From positions 2,114,114-2,178,113 of the forward strand of contig NZ_LAIJ01000009.1 in the NCBI RefSeq assembly GCF_001449115.1: a DNA stretch of 64,000 bases, in the 5' to 3' direction. This DNA is from Occallatibacter gabretensis. Its GTDB lineage: Bacteria > Acidobacteriota > Terriglobia > Terriglobales > Acidobacteriaceae. The translations under genes were made by a program, and so were the position numbers. Below, piece after piece: positions 1-7,684 of this stretch (position 1 is its first letter; every line of letters starts with the position of its first letter). Below the pieces are notes generated by a model that saw only the letters and a list, made by a program, of their open reading frames with translations, was not told the origin of the DNA and did not search any database.

Positions 1-175
1 GTCCGCGTTCGTGCAAGGTGCGCAAGAAGTGATCGATTTCCTGCCTGGAATCATCGCTGGACGAATGAGGAACGCCACAGACGCCAGGTAAGCCACAGGC
101 AAGAAAGAGGACCGGAAGAGCCAGACGAAACCACCAACGATTCCGCCAACCGTTGCATACGCATTCCGAGACCAT
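1..175 (-). CDS. Secreted protein, N-terminal fragment cut by window edge
   Basis: Only the first 58 codons lie in the window. The ATG at 175-173 follows GGAG (190-187 on the minus strand) by about 11 nt. The translation starts with a basic/aromatic segment (WRNRWWFR), then a hydrophobic stretch (LALPVLFLACGLPGVCG), then a polar region rich in Ser and Asp (SSSDDSRQEIDHF). This is the layout of a signal peptide, possibly of a lipoprotein. No family can be named from so short a piece. The gene continues to the left of the window. Confidence 0.5.
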   Translation of the reverse strand, partial: MVSECVCNGWRNRWWFRLALPVLFLACGLPGVCGVPHSSSDDSRQEIDHFLRTLHERG

Positions 176-595
176 AATTGACTGATCTCCTTGATCCGGG
201 TACGCAGGGAGTCTTGTCTTGGTTCCGGGGTTTTCGCCGCTGTAGAAGGGATAGTGGGCGATGCGGAGGCCGCCGGATGGATTCTGGGATTGCGCTAAAT
301 CACCACTAAACTCATTGACGCGATGAGCATCTCGCGGCGAGTGTGGCACATTGAACTGGAGCCAGCATATCGGTTTATCCAGCACTTCCATCCGCGAAAT
401 AATGTGCAAGGTGCGAAGGTTTTTGTATTTAGAATAAGCGAGTTAGAAACTATTTTGCACCGGCCCCTTTGACAAGAAAGGCGGAGGCAAGGGAATCGGG
501 GGTGTGAAATCCGGTTTCTTATTCCCGCGTTTCGGTCGATTCTCGAACGGGCAATTTGCCGGTTCCTGGCATCCAAGCGGACAGAGGTATGGGAT
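176..595. other. Intergenic region between divergent genes
   Basis: About 420 nt separate the left-edge gene from the next rightward gene, so promoters for both should lie here. I see no convincing -35/-10 pair and no RNA gene. A leftward open frame at 295-576 codes for a Cys/Arg-rich sequence without any recognisable domain and is not called. Confidence 0.4.
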
Positions 596-1117
596 ATGAA
601 CGTTGAGCTAGCTGAGGAACTGGTGGATGCGCTGGGATCGTCTCTGGAAGATCTCGAAGCCAGTCAGGCCGCCCTTATTCAATTTCTGAAAGATCAAGGC
701 ATCGTTACTGATGAGCAATTTGCCGCTTATCTAAAGCAGGCCGGCAAGGCGAGCAGCGTGAGGTGGCGTGCTGCCCGCGTCAGGCTCCAGCACCTTATTG
801 AGGGTGAAAAGGCAAGAGAGGAAAAAGCTGCCGAAGAGAAAAAGCGAGAGGAGCAGGAAGAAGAGAAGAAAAAGAAGGAAGAGAAGGCTCCCATGAGTGA
901 TGGCGGCGACAGTGCCGCACCGAGGTCTGATCCGCCGAAGGACAACGCTTCCGCGCAGCCTGATCAGGCCAAGGACGATGCCTCAGCGAAGCTGGATGCG
1001 CCAAAGGATAATGCCGCTCCTCAACGTGAGCAGGCTAAAAACGATGGAGCCAAGGCGGAAGGGCAAAGCGCCGATGCGCAATCCAATTCCGCGAAAGATA
1101 AAACGGACCAAAAGTAA
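596..1117 (+). CDS. Charged low-complexity protein of unknown function
   Basis: 173 residues; the ATG is preceded by AGAGG at 8 nt. Residues 1-75 look like a compact helical domain (MNVELAEELVDALGSSL onward, with hydrophobic spacing). Residues 75-98 are almost pure Lys/Glu and probably form a single long helix or coiled coil. From about 99 the chain is a disordered tail made of imperfect repeats of the type PKDNA, AKDDA, AKNDG, ending in Lys. No signal peptide or membrane segment is visible. I do not recognise a family. The GH54 gene starts 81 nt downstream in the same direction, but nothing links the two functionally. Confidence 0.65.
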   Translation: MNVELAEELVDALGSSLEDLEASQAALIQFLKDQGIVTDEQFAAYLKQAGKASSVRWRAARVRLQHLIEGEKAREEKAAEEKKREEQEEEKKKKEEKAPMSDGGDSAAPRSDPPKDNASAQPDQAKDDASAKLDAPKDNAAPQREQAKNDGAKAEGQSADAQSNSAKDKTDQK

Positions 1118-1198
1118 AACCTCAGGTGGATGCCTGAAGGCGCGGAACCTCTGTTGAGGTGTAGAATTGCGCCGATTTGATTTGCGTGCGGAGGCTCG

Positions 1199-2224
1199 AT
1201 GCTTATTCGGAATCGTCGGCTCACTTTGGTTCTTGGATTGTTGTGCTTCTTTTCACTCATTCCTGTTCAGTCGCAGCCGAAAGCAACTGCGTCGAAAAAG
1301 CCTTGTGATATTTATCAGGCCGCGCGTACACCGTGCGTGGCTGCGATCAGCACTACTCGCGCACTGTACTCGGCTTATTCCGGGCCGCTGTATCAGGTGA
1401 CGCGCGAGTCCGACAAAACTACCAAGGATATCCGAGTCCTTCCAGATGGATATGCAGATGCGGTCAAGCAGGATAGCTTCTGCGCGAAGACGGCCTGTAC
1501 GATCACAAAAATTTACGATCAATCCCCGAGACACAATGACCTTACTGTTGCTCCTGCGGGCGGGGCTGCTCGTGGCAAAGGTCCAGATGGCCAGGATCTG
1601 CCCGCAGTTGCAGATGCACTGCCGATCATTGCTGGCGGGCACAAGGTATATGGCGTTTATATTGCGGCGGGAATGGGCTACCGGAACGATAAGACCTCAG
1701 GCATTGCGGTGAATGGGCAGCCTGAGGGAGTGTACATGGTTAGCTCGGGCACGCACGTCAACAGCGGATGCTGCTTTGACTTTGGAAATGCCGAGACGAA
1801 CAACCTTGATAATCGTTCGGGTCATATGGACGCGATCAGTCTGATGTGTGACAAGGACAATGCTTGCAATCCACATGTTGGACTCGATATGGAGGACGGA
1901 ATCTATCCTCCTTTTCCGGTGCCTGCGAAGCTGGCGTTTGTAACGGCTATGGGCGCAAACGATGGCCAGCACAAATATGTCCTTTACGGGGGTGACTCAC
2001 GGAAGGGCAGTCTCACCTCAACTGGATGGATTCCTTTGCCGCCCAAAGGATACTCGCCGATGAAGCAGGAGGGGGCGATCATTCTCGGCATTGGCGGAGA
2101 TAACAGTAATTCGTCTATAGGATCGTTTTTTGAGGGCGCTATGACAGCCGGCACTCCATCTGAGGCGACAATGAAAGATGTGCAGGCCAATATCGTTACA
2201 GTGGGGTATGCGATTCCCCATTAG
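1199..2224 (+). CDS. Secreted GH54 alpha-L-arabinofuranosidase
   Basis: 341 residues with a signal peptide (about 1-25, ending VQSQ) and GGAGG before the ATG. The rest matches the catalytic domain of family GH54 (AbfB type), which removes terminal arabinofuranose from arabinan and arabinoxylan outside the cell. Visible family features are STTRALYSAYSGPLYQV near 51-66, the adjacent cysteine pair C191-C192 in SGCCFDFGNAE (a vicinal disulphide in the fungal enzyme), the likely nucleophile E232 in LDMEDG, and the likely acid/base D301 in GIGGDNSN. The C-terminal arabinose-binding CBM42 domain usual in fungal AbfB is absent, so this is a catalytic domain alone. The family is best known from fungi; bacterial members are fewer. 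Confidence 0.9.
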   Translation: MLIRNRRLTLVLGLLCFFSLIPVQSQPKATASKKPCDIYQAARTPCVAAISTTRALYSAYSGPLYQVTRESDKTTKDIRVLPDGYADAVKQDSFCAKTACTITKIYDQSPRHNDLTVAPAGGAARGKGPDGQDLPAVADALPIIAGGHKVYGVYIAAGMGYRNDKTSGIAVNGQPEGVYMVSSGTHVNSGCCFDFGNAETNNLDNRSGHMDAISLMCDKDNACNPHVGLDMEDGIYPPFPVPAKLAFVTAMGANDGQHKYVLYGGDSRKGSLTSTGWIPLPPKGYSPMKQEGAIILGIGGDNSNSSIGSFFEGAMTAGTPSEATMKDVQANIVTVGYAIPH

Positions 2225-2263
2225 CAATTCCGCGAGTCACTGCAGAATATGAAGAGCTGCGGA

Positions 2264-3535
2264 TCAGCCTGAATCGCGCACATTTGAGCGCCGGGCAACA
2301 TTCGATCCCGAAGTCTCCGAGGTACTCGCCTTACCTCGATTTCGATTCGGATTTCCATTTACCGGCGAGAGCGGCAGGGCTACATTGAACTTCGCGCCGC
2401 CATCCGGGCAGTTCTCCGCCCAGAGCCGCCCGCCATGCGCTTCCACAATCGAGCGTGACACCGCCAAACCAATCCCCATACCCTTTTCCTTTGTCGTCAC
2501 AAACGCGTCGAAGATCTTTTCCGGATCATTCACTCCTGGACCATTGTCGATCACTTGTATGACGACTTCGTTCTGATCTGTTACGGCTGCCCGCACTTTA
2601 ATCAGCGGAGGAATTGGATAGTTCTCCAGAGCTTCAATCGCGTTTGAGATCAGGTTGATGAAGACCTCTTGAATCGGTATGTGGTCTACGGGGATTTTGG
2701 GGAGATCGAAGGGCCAGTCGATCTGGATTTCAGGCTTATTGGGATCCTCCTGTACCAGGCGAACAGCCTCTTTCAGCATGTCCAGTATGCTTGTTTCCTT
2801 CTTAAGGACGGGTTCCTGTTTGAAGAGTGCCCGGATATATTGCATGGTTTCGTCTGCTGCGCGTGCGTCTCGTATGATTCGCTCAATCGACTTATTGGCT
2901 TCTGTGATGTTCGGCGTGGAGGCGTTTAACCACCTCCGGGCAGCCTGTGCGTTTCCAAGTATCGACGTAAGCGGCTGGTTCAGCTCATGAGCGATGGAAG
3001 CTGCGAGTTCCGCGACGGCCGCCAGGCGTGAAGCCTTGGCGAGCTTGATACGCGTGTCGCGAAGATGATCCTCTGCGCGTTTTCGCTCATCGATGTCAAC
3101 CGAGAGTCCGTACCACTGAATAATCCTGCCATCCGAATCACGGAGGGGCTCACCGCTTGCGTGATGCCAGCGATATTCTCCATCTCTACGCCGTAAACGG
3201 TGCGTTGCGCTGTACGGCTCCCCAGTCTTGATTGCCCAGAAAAATGCTTTTACGGTGTCTTCGAAGTCGTCAGGGTGAATAAAACACTTCCAGCCGAGGC
3301 TCAGAAAGTCCTGGTATGAGAGGCCGCTATATTCGAGAACCCTTTGATTGAGGTGAGTGATTTCTCCCGTGGGGGATGCCGACCAAAGCATCGAGGGAAT
3401 GGTTTCGAATTGCTCCTCGGCTCTCTTCCGGTCATCCATGTCGATATTCGAGCCATGCCATTGGATGATATTTCCGTCTCTATCCAATCCAGGCATTTTC
3501 TGGCTTTTGGGGAATTCGATCGTTTGCCCTGCCAT
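2264..3535 (-). CDS. PAS-domain sensor histidine kinase (orphan)
   Basis: 423 residues, soluble. The N-terminus (about 14-40, DRDGNIIQWHGSNIDMDDRK) is only the second half (PAC part) of a PAS domain. A complete PAS/PAC follows at about 44-155. Then come a HisKA dimerisation helix with H183 in SIAHELNQPLTS, and an ATPase domain with N298 (NLISNAIEAL), VIDNGPG near 328-334 and GMGIGLAVSRSIVEAHGG near 352-369. GGGGAGGT 8 nt before the ATG supports this start, and an in-frame stop lies upstream at 3578-3580, so the half-PAS is how the gene is now built. No response regulator lies nearby, and the sensed signal is unknown. The C-terminal 30 residues are low-complexity. Confidence 0.88.
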   Translation of the reverse strand: MAGQTIEFPKSQKMPGLDRDGNIIQWHGSNIDMDDRKRAEEQFETIPSMLWSASPTGEITHLNQRVLEYSGLSYQDFLSLGWKCFIHPDDFEDTVKAFFWAIKTGEPYSATHRLRRRDGEYRWHHASGEPLRDSDGRIIQWYGLSVDIDERKRAEDHLRDTRIKLAKASRLAAVAELAASIAHELNQPLTSILGNAQAARRWLNASTPNITEANKSIERIIRDARAADETMQYIRALFKQEPVLKKETSILDMLKEAVRLVQEDPNKPEIQIDWPFDLPKIPVDHIPIQEVFINLISNAIEALENYPIPPLIKVRAAVTDQNEVVIQVIDNGPGVNDPEKIFDAFVTTKEKGMGIGLAVSRSIVEAHGGRLWAENCPDGGAKFNVALPLSPVNGNPNRNRGKASTSETSGSNVARRSNVRDSG

Positions 3536-3814
3536 GTGTCCGACCTCCCCAAGCGTTAGGGGTCCCTGTAGATTGGTTCAACGTTCTATTCTTCGCTTGC
3601 CAGTGCGTCGAAAAGCCAATGGCCGCATTTTGCAGGAAGGATGGCGGGAAGTCCTTTAGGAAACTCTGAAAAAGAATGAAAAACTCTGAAGGCTCATCCT
3701 GAAGGGCTTAATGGCGCTGTAGTCTTCTTGCAAGGAAAAAACTGGCGTTTTATTGCCCCAGCAGAATAAGTAAATTCAATCAATAATGGTCACTGTACCT
3801 CACTTTTGGGTCTT

Positions 3815-5725
3815 ATGGCACACAATGTGTATCGTTTCGGAGAGTTCACGCTGGACCCTCGGCGGCGCACTTTATTGCGTGGTGAATCCCCTGTAACTCT
3901 CACCCCAAAGGCTTTTGACGTCCTTTTCTTTCTCCTCAAAAATCCCCACCGCCTGGTCAGCAAGGAGGAATTGCTTCGAGCTGTGTGGGGAGACACGTTT
4001 GTCGAAGACGGGAATCTGACACAATACATCTCACATTTGCGCAAGGCTCTGGGGGACAACCCAGAAGACGCTCGATTGATTGTGACGCTCGCTCGCAAGG
4101 GATACCAGTTTGCCGGAGACGTTGCTGTTGCCCAAGTAGAACCTGCCACTGAAGGCGAGGATACGGCTGCTGGGACTGAGGGATTGCGAACGGATGCGCC
4201 GCCCGTCTCTGATTTTTCGAAGATAGAGGTGGTTCCTATCAAGGCGAAATCCTGGCGCAAAGTGATGGTCGTTGCTTCTTCGATCCTGCTTTTGGCGTTG
4301 GTGGGCTATATGTTCTGGCGGCACTCTCAGTCCACGACACAGCTCAAGACGGGAAGGGTCATGCTCGCGGTTCTGCCGTTTGAGAATCTTACGGGCGATC
4401 CCGGTAAGGAGTATCTTGCGGACGGTCTGACCGAGGAGACGATTTCGCAGCTGGGTAGGCTCAACCCGGAACAACTGGGTGTGATCGCGCGGACATCTGT
4501 GATGGGATACAAGCACAAGGACGAACGCCTGGACCAGATTGGACGCGATCTTTCTGTGCAGTACGTGCTGGAAAACAGCCTTCGCGAAAGCGGAGACCAC
4601 ATACGCCTTACGGCGCAGCTTATCCAGGTGAAGGACCAGACTCACCTGTGGTCACAGGATTACGATTATCCGGCGAAGGACATATTGGATGTCGAAGACA
4701 ATGTGGCCAAGGCGGTTGCGCACGAAATCGGGGTGCGTTTGACTTCGCAACAACAAGCAGCATTGGGTCAGTCACACCCAGTCAATCCGGAGGCTTTAAA
4801 TGCCTATATGGAGGGCTACTATTTTTTTGAGCGGGACACCAGCAATGATGCGGATATGGCAGCAAAGTATTACGAACGAGCGATACAACTTGATCCTTCG
4901 TATGCTCTGGCCTGGGTGGGGTTGTCTCGGATACGCAACTGGCAGGTCAATATAGACGTTCTCCCCGCTGAGGAGGGTCACAGGCTTGCGCGTGAAGCGG
5001 TGGAGCGAGCTTTAGCGTTGAACCCGAACCTGGCAGAGGCGCACGCCCAAATGGGACGGATTCAGCAACAGGCAGACTTCGATTGGGCTGGAGCGGATGC
5101 TTCCTTTCGGCGGGCGATTGTTCTCGAACCCGGAAATCCCGAGTTTGTCAGACTGGCGGCTGGATTGGCGGAAGATCTCGGCCGCTTTGACGAAGCTCTT
5201 CAATTGGCTCGACGGGCCGTGGACCTTGATCCGCTCAATGCAGACAGCTGGGCGGTTCTTGGAGAGATGGAATATTTTGACGGCCGGCTGGATGAAGCCG
5301 CAGCGCATGCCAAGAAGGCGCTGGAGCTGAGTCCCGATGTTTGGCCGGGCCCTATCCTGTTAAGCAAAATCTATCTCATGCAGGGACGGCCACGCGATGC
5401 CCTGTCTGAGATTGAGCTCGTACGCTTTGACTCCGCACGTGAGGGGTTGAATGCGATTGCGTACCATGCGCTTGGTCGAGAAAAAGAGGCGGACGCGGCA
5501 TTGAGGGAGTTAATTGCAAAACACCATGAACCGGTGGTTGTCGCCCAGATCTATGCTTGCCGGAACCAACCAGACAAAGCGTTTGAATGGCTGGACCGGG
5601 CTTATGCTCAACGCGACACTGGTCTCGTTTCTGTGAATTTGGACCCCTTCCTCAAGAGCTTGCACAACGATCCGCGATTTGCCACGCTGCTGAAGAAGCT
5701 GAACCTGCCGGCGTGGCATACGTAG
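3815..5725 (+). CDS. Winged-helix transcriptional regulator with TM segment and TPR domain
   Basis: 636 residues from the ATG at 3815; an in-frame TTG at 3806 is an alternative, and neither start has a clear Shine-Dalgarno. Residues 4-100 form an OmpR/CadC-type DNA-binding domain (FTLDPRRRTLLRG, LTPKAFDVLFFLL, YISHLRKALGD). A single membrane helix lies at about 149-168. Next is a TolB-like/adenylate-cyclase-associated segment (VLPFENLTGDPGKEYLADGL, about 186-205), and then TPR repeats from about 310 to 600. This architecture is abundant in Acidobacteriota and is thought to couple a periplasmic TPR sensor to cytoplasmic DNA binding. Target genes are unknown; the adjacent leftward kinase or VOC gene are possible. 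Confidence 0.88.
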   Translation: MAHNVYRFGEFTLDPRRRTLLRGESPVTLTPKAFDVLFFLLKNPHRLVSKEELLRAVWGDTFVEDGNLTQYISHLRKALGDNPEDARLIVTLARKGYQFAGDVAVAQVEPATEGEDTAAGTEGLRTDAPPVSDFSKIEVVPIKAKSWRKVMVVASSILLLALVGYMFWRHSQSTTQLKTGRVMLAVLPFENLTGDPGKEYLADGLTEETISQLGRLNPEQLGVIARTSVMGYKHKDERLDQIGRDLSVQYVLENSLRESGDHIRLTAQLIQVKDQTHLWSQDYDYPAKDILDVEDNVAKAVAHEIGVRLTSQQQAALGQSHPVNPEALNAYMEGYYFFERDTSNDADMAAKYYERAIQLDPSYALAWVGLSRIRNWQVNIDVLPAEEGHRLAREAVERALALNPNLAEAHAQMGRIQQQADFDWAGADASFRRAIVLEPGNPEFVRLAAGLAEDLGRFDEALQLARRAVDLDPLNADSWAVLGEMEYFDGRLDEAAAHAKKALELSPDVWPGPILLSKIYLMQGRPRDALSEIELVRFDSAREGLNAIAYHALGREKEADAALRELIAKHHEPVVVAQIYACRNQPDKAFEWLDRAYAQRDTGLVSVNLDPFLKSLHNDPRFATLLKKLNLPAWHT

Positions 5726-5746
5726 CAGGCTTCTGGATAAGGAGCA

Positions 5747-6655
5747 CTACTTACTTATCTGGTGGATCTCTGCAACATATCCACCTGGGAACTGGACGAC
5801 GGCAGCGGCGCGCCCACTCGAGGAATATGGCTGAACAAGAATGTGGACGCCCAGCGACTCAGCCTTTGCGAGCGTATCTGTCAGGGTTGAAACTTCATAA
5901 CCGGTTATTTCCCATCCATACGGATAGGGCAGCTGGCCATCGGTAACCAAGACTGTGAGCTTGCCGAAAAGCGATTCGACGCGAACACGCCGGAAGGTGT
6001 CATGTGGCCCGCCGATCTCAATTCCGGACGCGTGAGGATCATCGGAAGCGATCTTGCCATGAGAGAAGGCAAGGAAGCCTTTCAGGAAGGCGTCAGCGCG
6101 AACGGGCGAAACATAGACGCGGTTCTCGGGAATTGTCTGCAACGCTGCGTATGAAGGCTTTGCTGTATGCCAGTAGAGCTGCATGTTGATTCCGCCTGGC
6201 CACTGAATGACTGCATCGCGCCCGATGGGATCAGGGAACGGAGCGACGAGGACATCGGCTCCAGCGGACTTCGCTGAAGCGACGGCACTGTCGAGATCAG
6301 TGACAAGATAGCCGGTCCTTTCCGCGCCGAAGGGATGCGGAATGGGAGTCTTGAATCCAAAGAGCGACACTGTGCCTGCCGGCGTTTGCAGAAGCTGCGA
6401 GCTTGTACTGCTTGGAGTGGGCGTGACCGTTACGACGACTTGCTTTGTGCTGGCGCCTCCGAAGGTGCCAAGGAAGGCCTTCACGAAGGCGTCCACGTTT
6501 TCCGGCGCGACGTAGACGTGCGTTGTGTCGTATTGCGGGCCGACGGCAACAGCGCGTGTCGCTTGTGCGGGGCGCGTTTCTGACAGAGCAGATGAAGCAC
6601 AGAAAACCAAAAGCATTGCGGCGCTGAAGCGAAACGTAGAATGCAGTGCTCTCAT
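5747..6655 (-). CDS. Secreted protein with two VOC (glyoxalase-fold) domains
   Basis: 302 residues with a signal peptide (FRFSAAMLLVFCASSALS) and AGGAGA 6 nt before the ATG. The mature part holds two similar halves, about 38-165 and 175-300. Each begins with a YVAPENVDAFVKAFL/YVSPVRADAFLKGFL type strand-helix, and each ends with a proline-glycine strand (IQWPGGINMQLYW, VQFPGGYVAEIHQ). This internal repeat is typical of the VOC superfamily (glyoxalase, ring-cleaving dioxygenase, resistance proteins). The substrate cannot be told, and the export signal is unusual for a glyoxalase. It converges with the winged-helix gene, with a 21-nt gap. Confidence 0.78.
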   Translation of the reverse strand: MRALHSTFRFSAAMLLVFCASSALSETRPAQATRAVAVGPQYDTTHVYVAPENVDAFVKAFLGTFGGASTKQVVVTVTPTPSSTSSQLLQTPAGTVSLFGFKTPIPHPFGAERTGYLVTDLDSAVASAKSAGADVLVAPFPDPIGRDAVIQWPGGINMQLYWHTAKPSYAALQTIPENRVYVSPVRADAFLKGFLAFSHGKIASDDPHASGIEIGGPHDTFRRVRVESLFGKLTVLVTDGQLPYPYGWEITGYEVSTLTDTLAKAESLGVHILVQPYSSSGRAAAVVQFPGGYVAEIHQISK

Positions 6656-6720
6656 CGGGATCTCCTCACGACGCTGTGGTTCCGGCTTCAGGGATCAACA
6701 TGCCATGAGACTACCAAACG

Positions 6721-6747
6721 AATTGCATTCCGTGGAGGGATGCAATT
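6721..6747. promoter_or_regulatory. 27-bp inverted repeat between divergent genes
   Basis: The arms AATTGCATTCC and GGGATGCAATT flank a 5-nt centre and differ at one position. It sits 66 nt upstream of the VOC gene start and about 170 nt upstream of the hydrolase start. That fits an operator for either or both genes, but no regulator is assigned. Confidence 0.35.
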
Positions 6748-6917
6748 AGCAGAAACATGTAATTTCGATGTTCTTTTCCTGTTGCTACTATCGCGTTCGT
6801 TGACTGTGGCCATCGATGCGAGATGCGTCAGTGTCGAATCGTCACGAGATTTTCGACTGCGCTGAGGCAAGAACCGGCGAGCTATTTCAGGAATATGTGA
6901 AAAGAGCGGGAGGAACC

Positions 6918-7611
6918 ATGAAGCTGAAACCAAGAAGCGAAAAGGGGGCTGCTGACTCCGGACAACTGTGTCATTACGCTCATTGACCATCAGCCGCAAA
7001 TGTTGTTTGGCGTCACCAGCATCGACAGGCAATCTCTGATTAACAACGTTGTTGGCTTCGCCAAGGCCGCGAAGATCTTTGGCGTTCCCCTTATCTTGAG
7101 CACAGTTGAAACGAAGTCATTCAGCGGAAATATCTGGCCTCAATTGCAGGCAATTTATCCCGATCAAACACCGATTGAACGCAGCACGATGAACTCCTGG
7201 GATGATGAGAAGTTTGTGTCTGCGGTGACGAAGACGGGGCGCAAGAAGATTGTGATCGCTGGTCTTTGGACGGAAGTGTGCGTGGCATTCCCCACGATTC
7301 AGGCAATCCACGACGGCTATGAAGTGTATGTGGTTGAGGATCTGTGTGGCGACCTGGATGAGAAGACCCATTTAGCAGCGATGCGGCGGGTGGAGCAGGC
7401 CGGAGCGAAACCTGTGACCTGGATTCAGGTGATGCTCGAGTGGCAGCGCGACTGGGCCGAGAGGGATACGTACGACGCAGTGATGGATGTGGTGAAGCAC
7501 CATGCTGGCGGATACGGTATGGGAGTCGAATATGCCTACACGATGGTGCATGGCGCTCCGGGCACTGTTCATCCTGGTTGGGAAGTCCCTGCGGAACAGG
7601 TTCACGCCTAG
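6918..7611 (+). CDS. Isochorismatase-family hydrolase with 5' frameshift
   Basis: A strong Shine-Dalgarno (GGGAGG, 6908-6913) precedes ATG 6918, which opens MKLKPRSEKG. The body of the protein is one frame away: LLTPDNCVITLIDHQPQ runs straight into MLFGVTSIDRQS and on to the stop at 7609-7611. Reducing the five-G run at 6944-6948 to four G joins both parts into one normal protein of about 230 residues. The fold is the cysteine-hydrolase/isochorismatase family (YcaC-like): Asp in LIDHQPQ, Lys in KKIVIAGLW, and the catalytic Cys in WTEVCVAFP. As the sequence stands, only an internal start near 7000 (no good ribosome site) would give a shorter protein. It may be a real mutation, a slippery site or a sequencing error. 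Confidence 0.75.
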
Positions 7612-7618
7612 CGGGCTT

Positions 7619-7654
7619 AGACCGGGGGCCGGTCGATCGGCCGGCCCCTGGTCT
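7619..7654. terminator. GC-rich hairpin between hydrolase and amidohydrolase
   Basis: Two 14-nt arms (7619-7632 and 7641-7654) pair with one mismatch around an 8-nt loop. There is no T-run, so it may be a processing or attenuation structure rather than a classical terminator. It starts 7 nt after the hydrolase stop and ends 30 nt before the amidohydrolase start. Confidence 0.4.
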
Positions 7655-7684
7655 GCAGACAAGACCATACACGCAGAGGCATCC

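Noticed and set aside
295..576. 93-codon leftward frame in the left intergenic region
   Set aside because: No ribosome site, Arg/Cys-rich composition and no recognisable feature.
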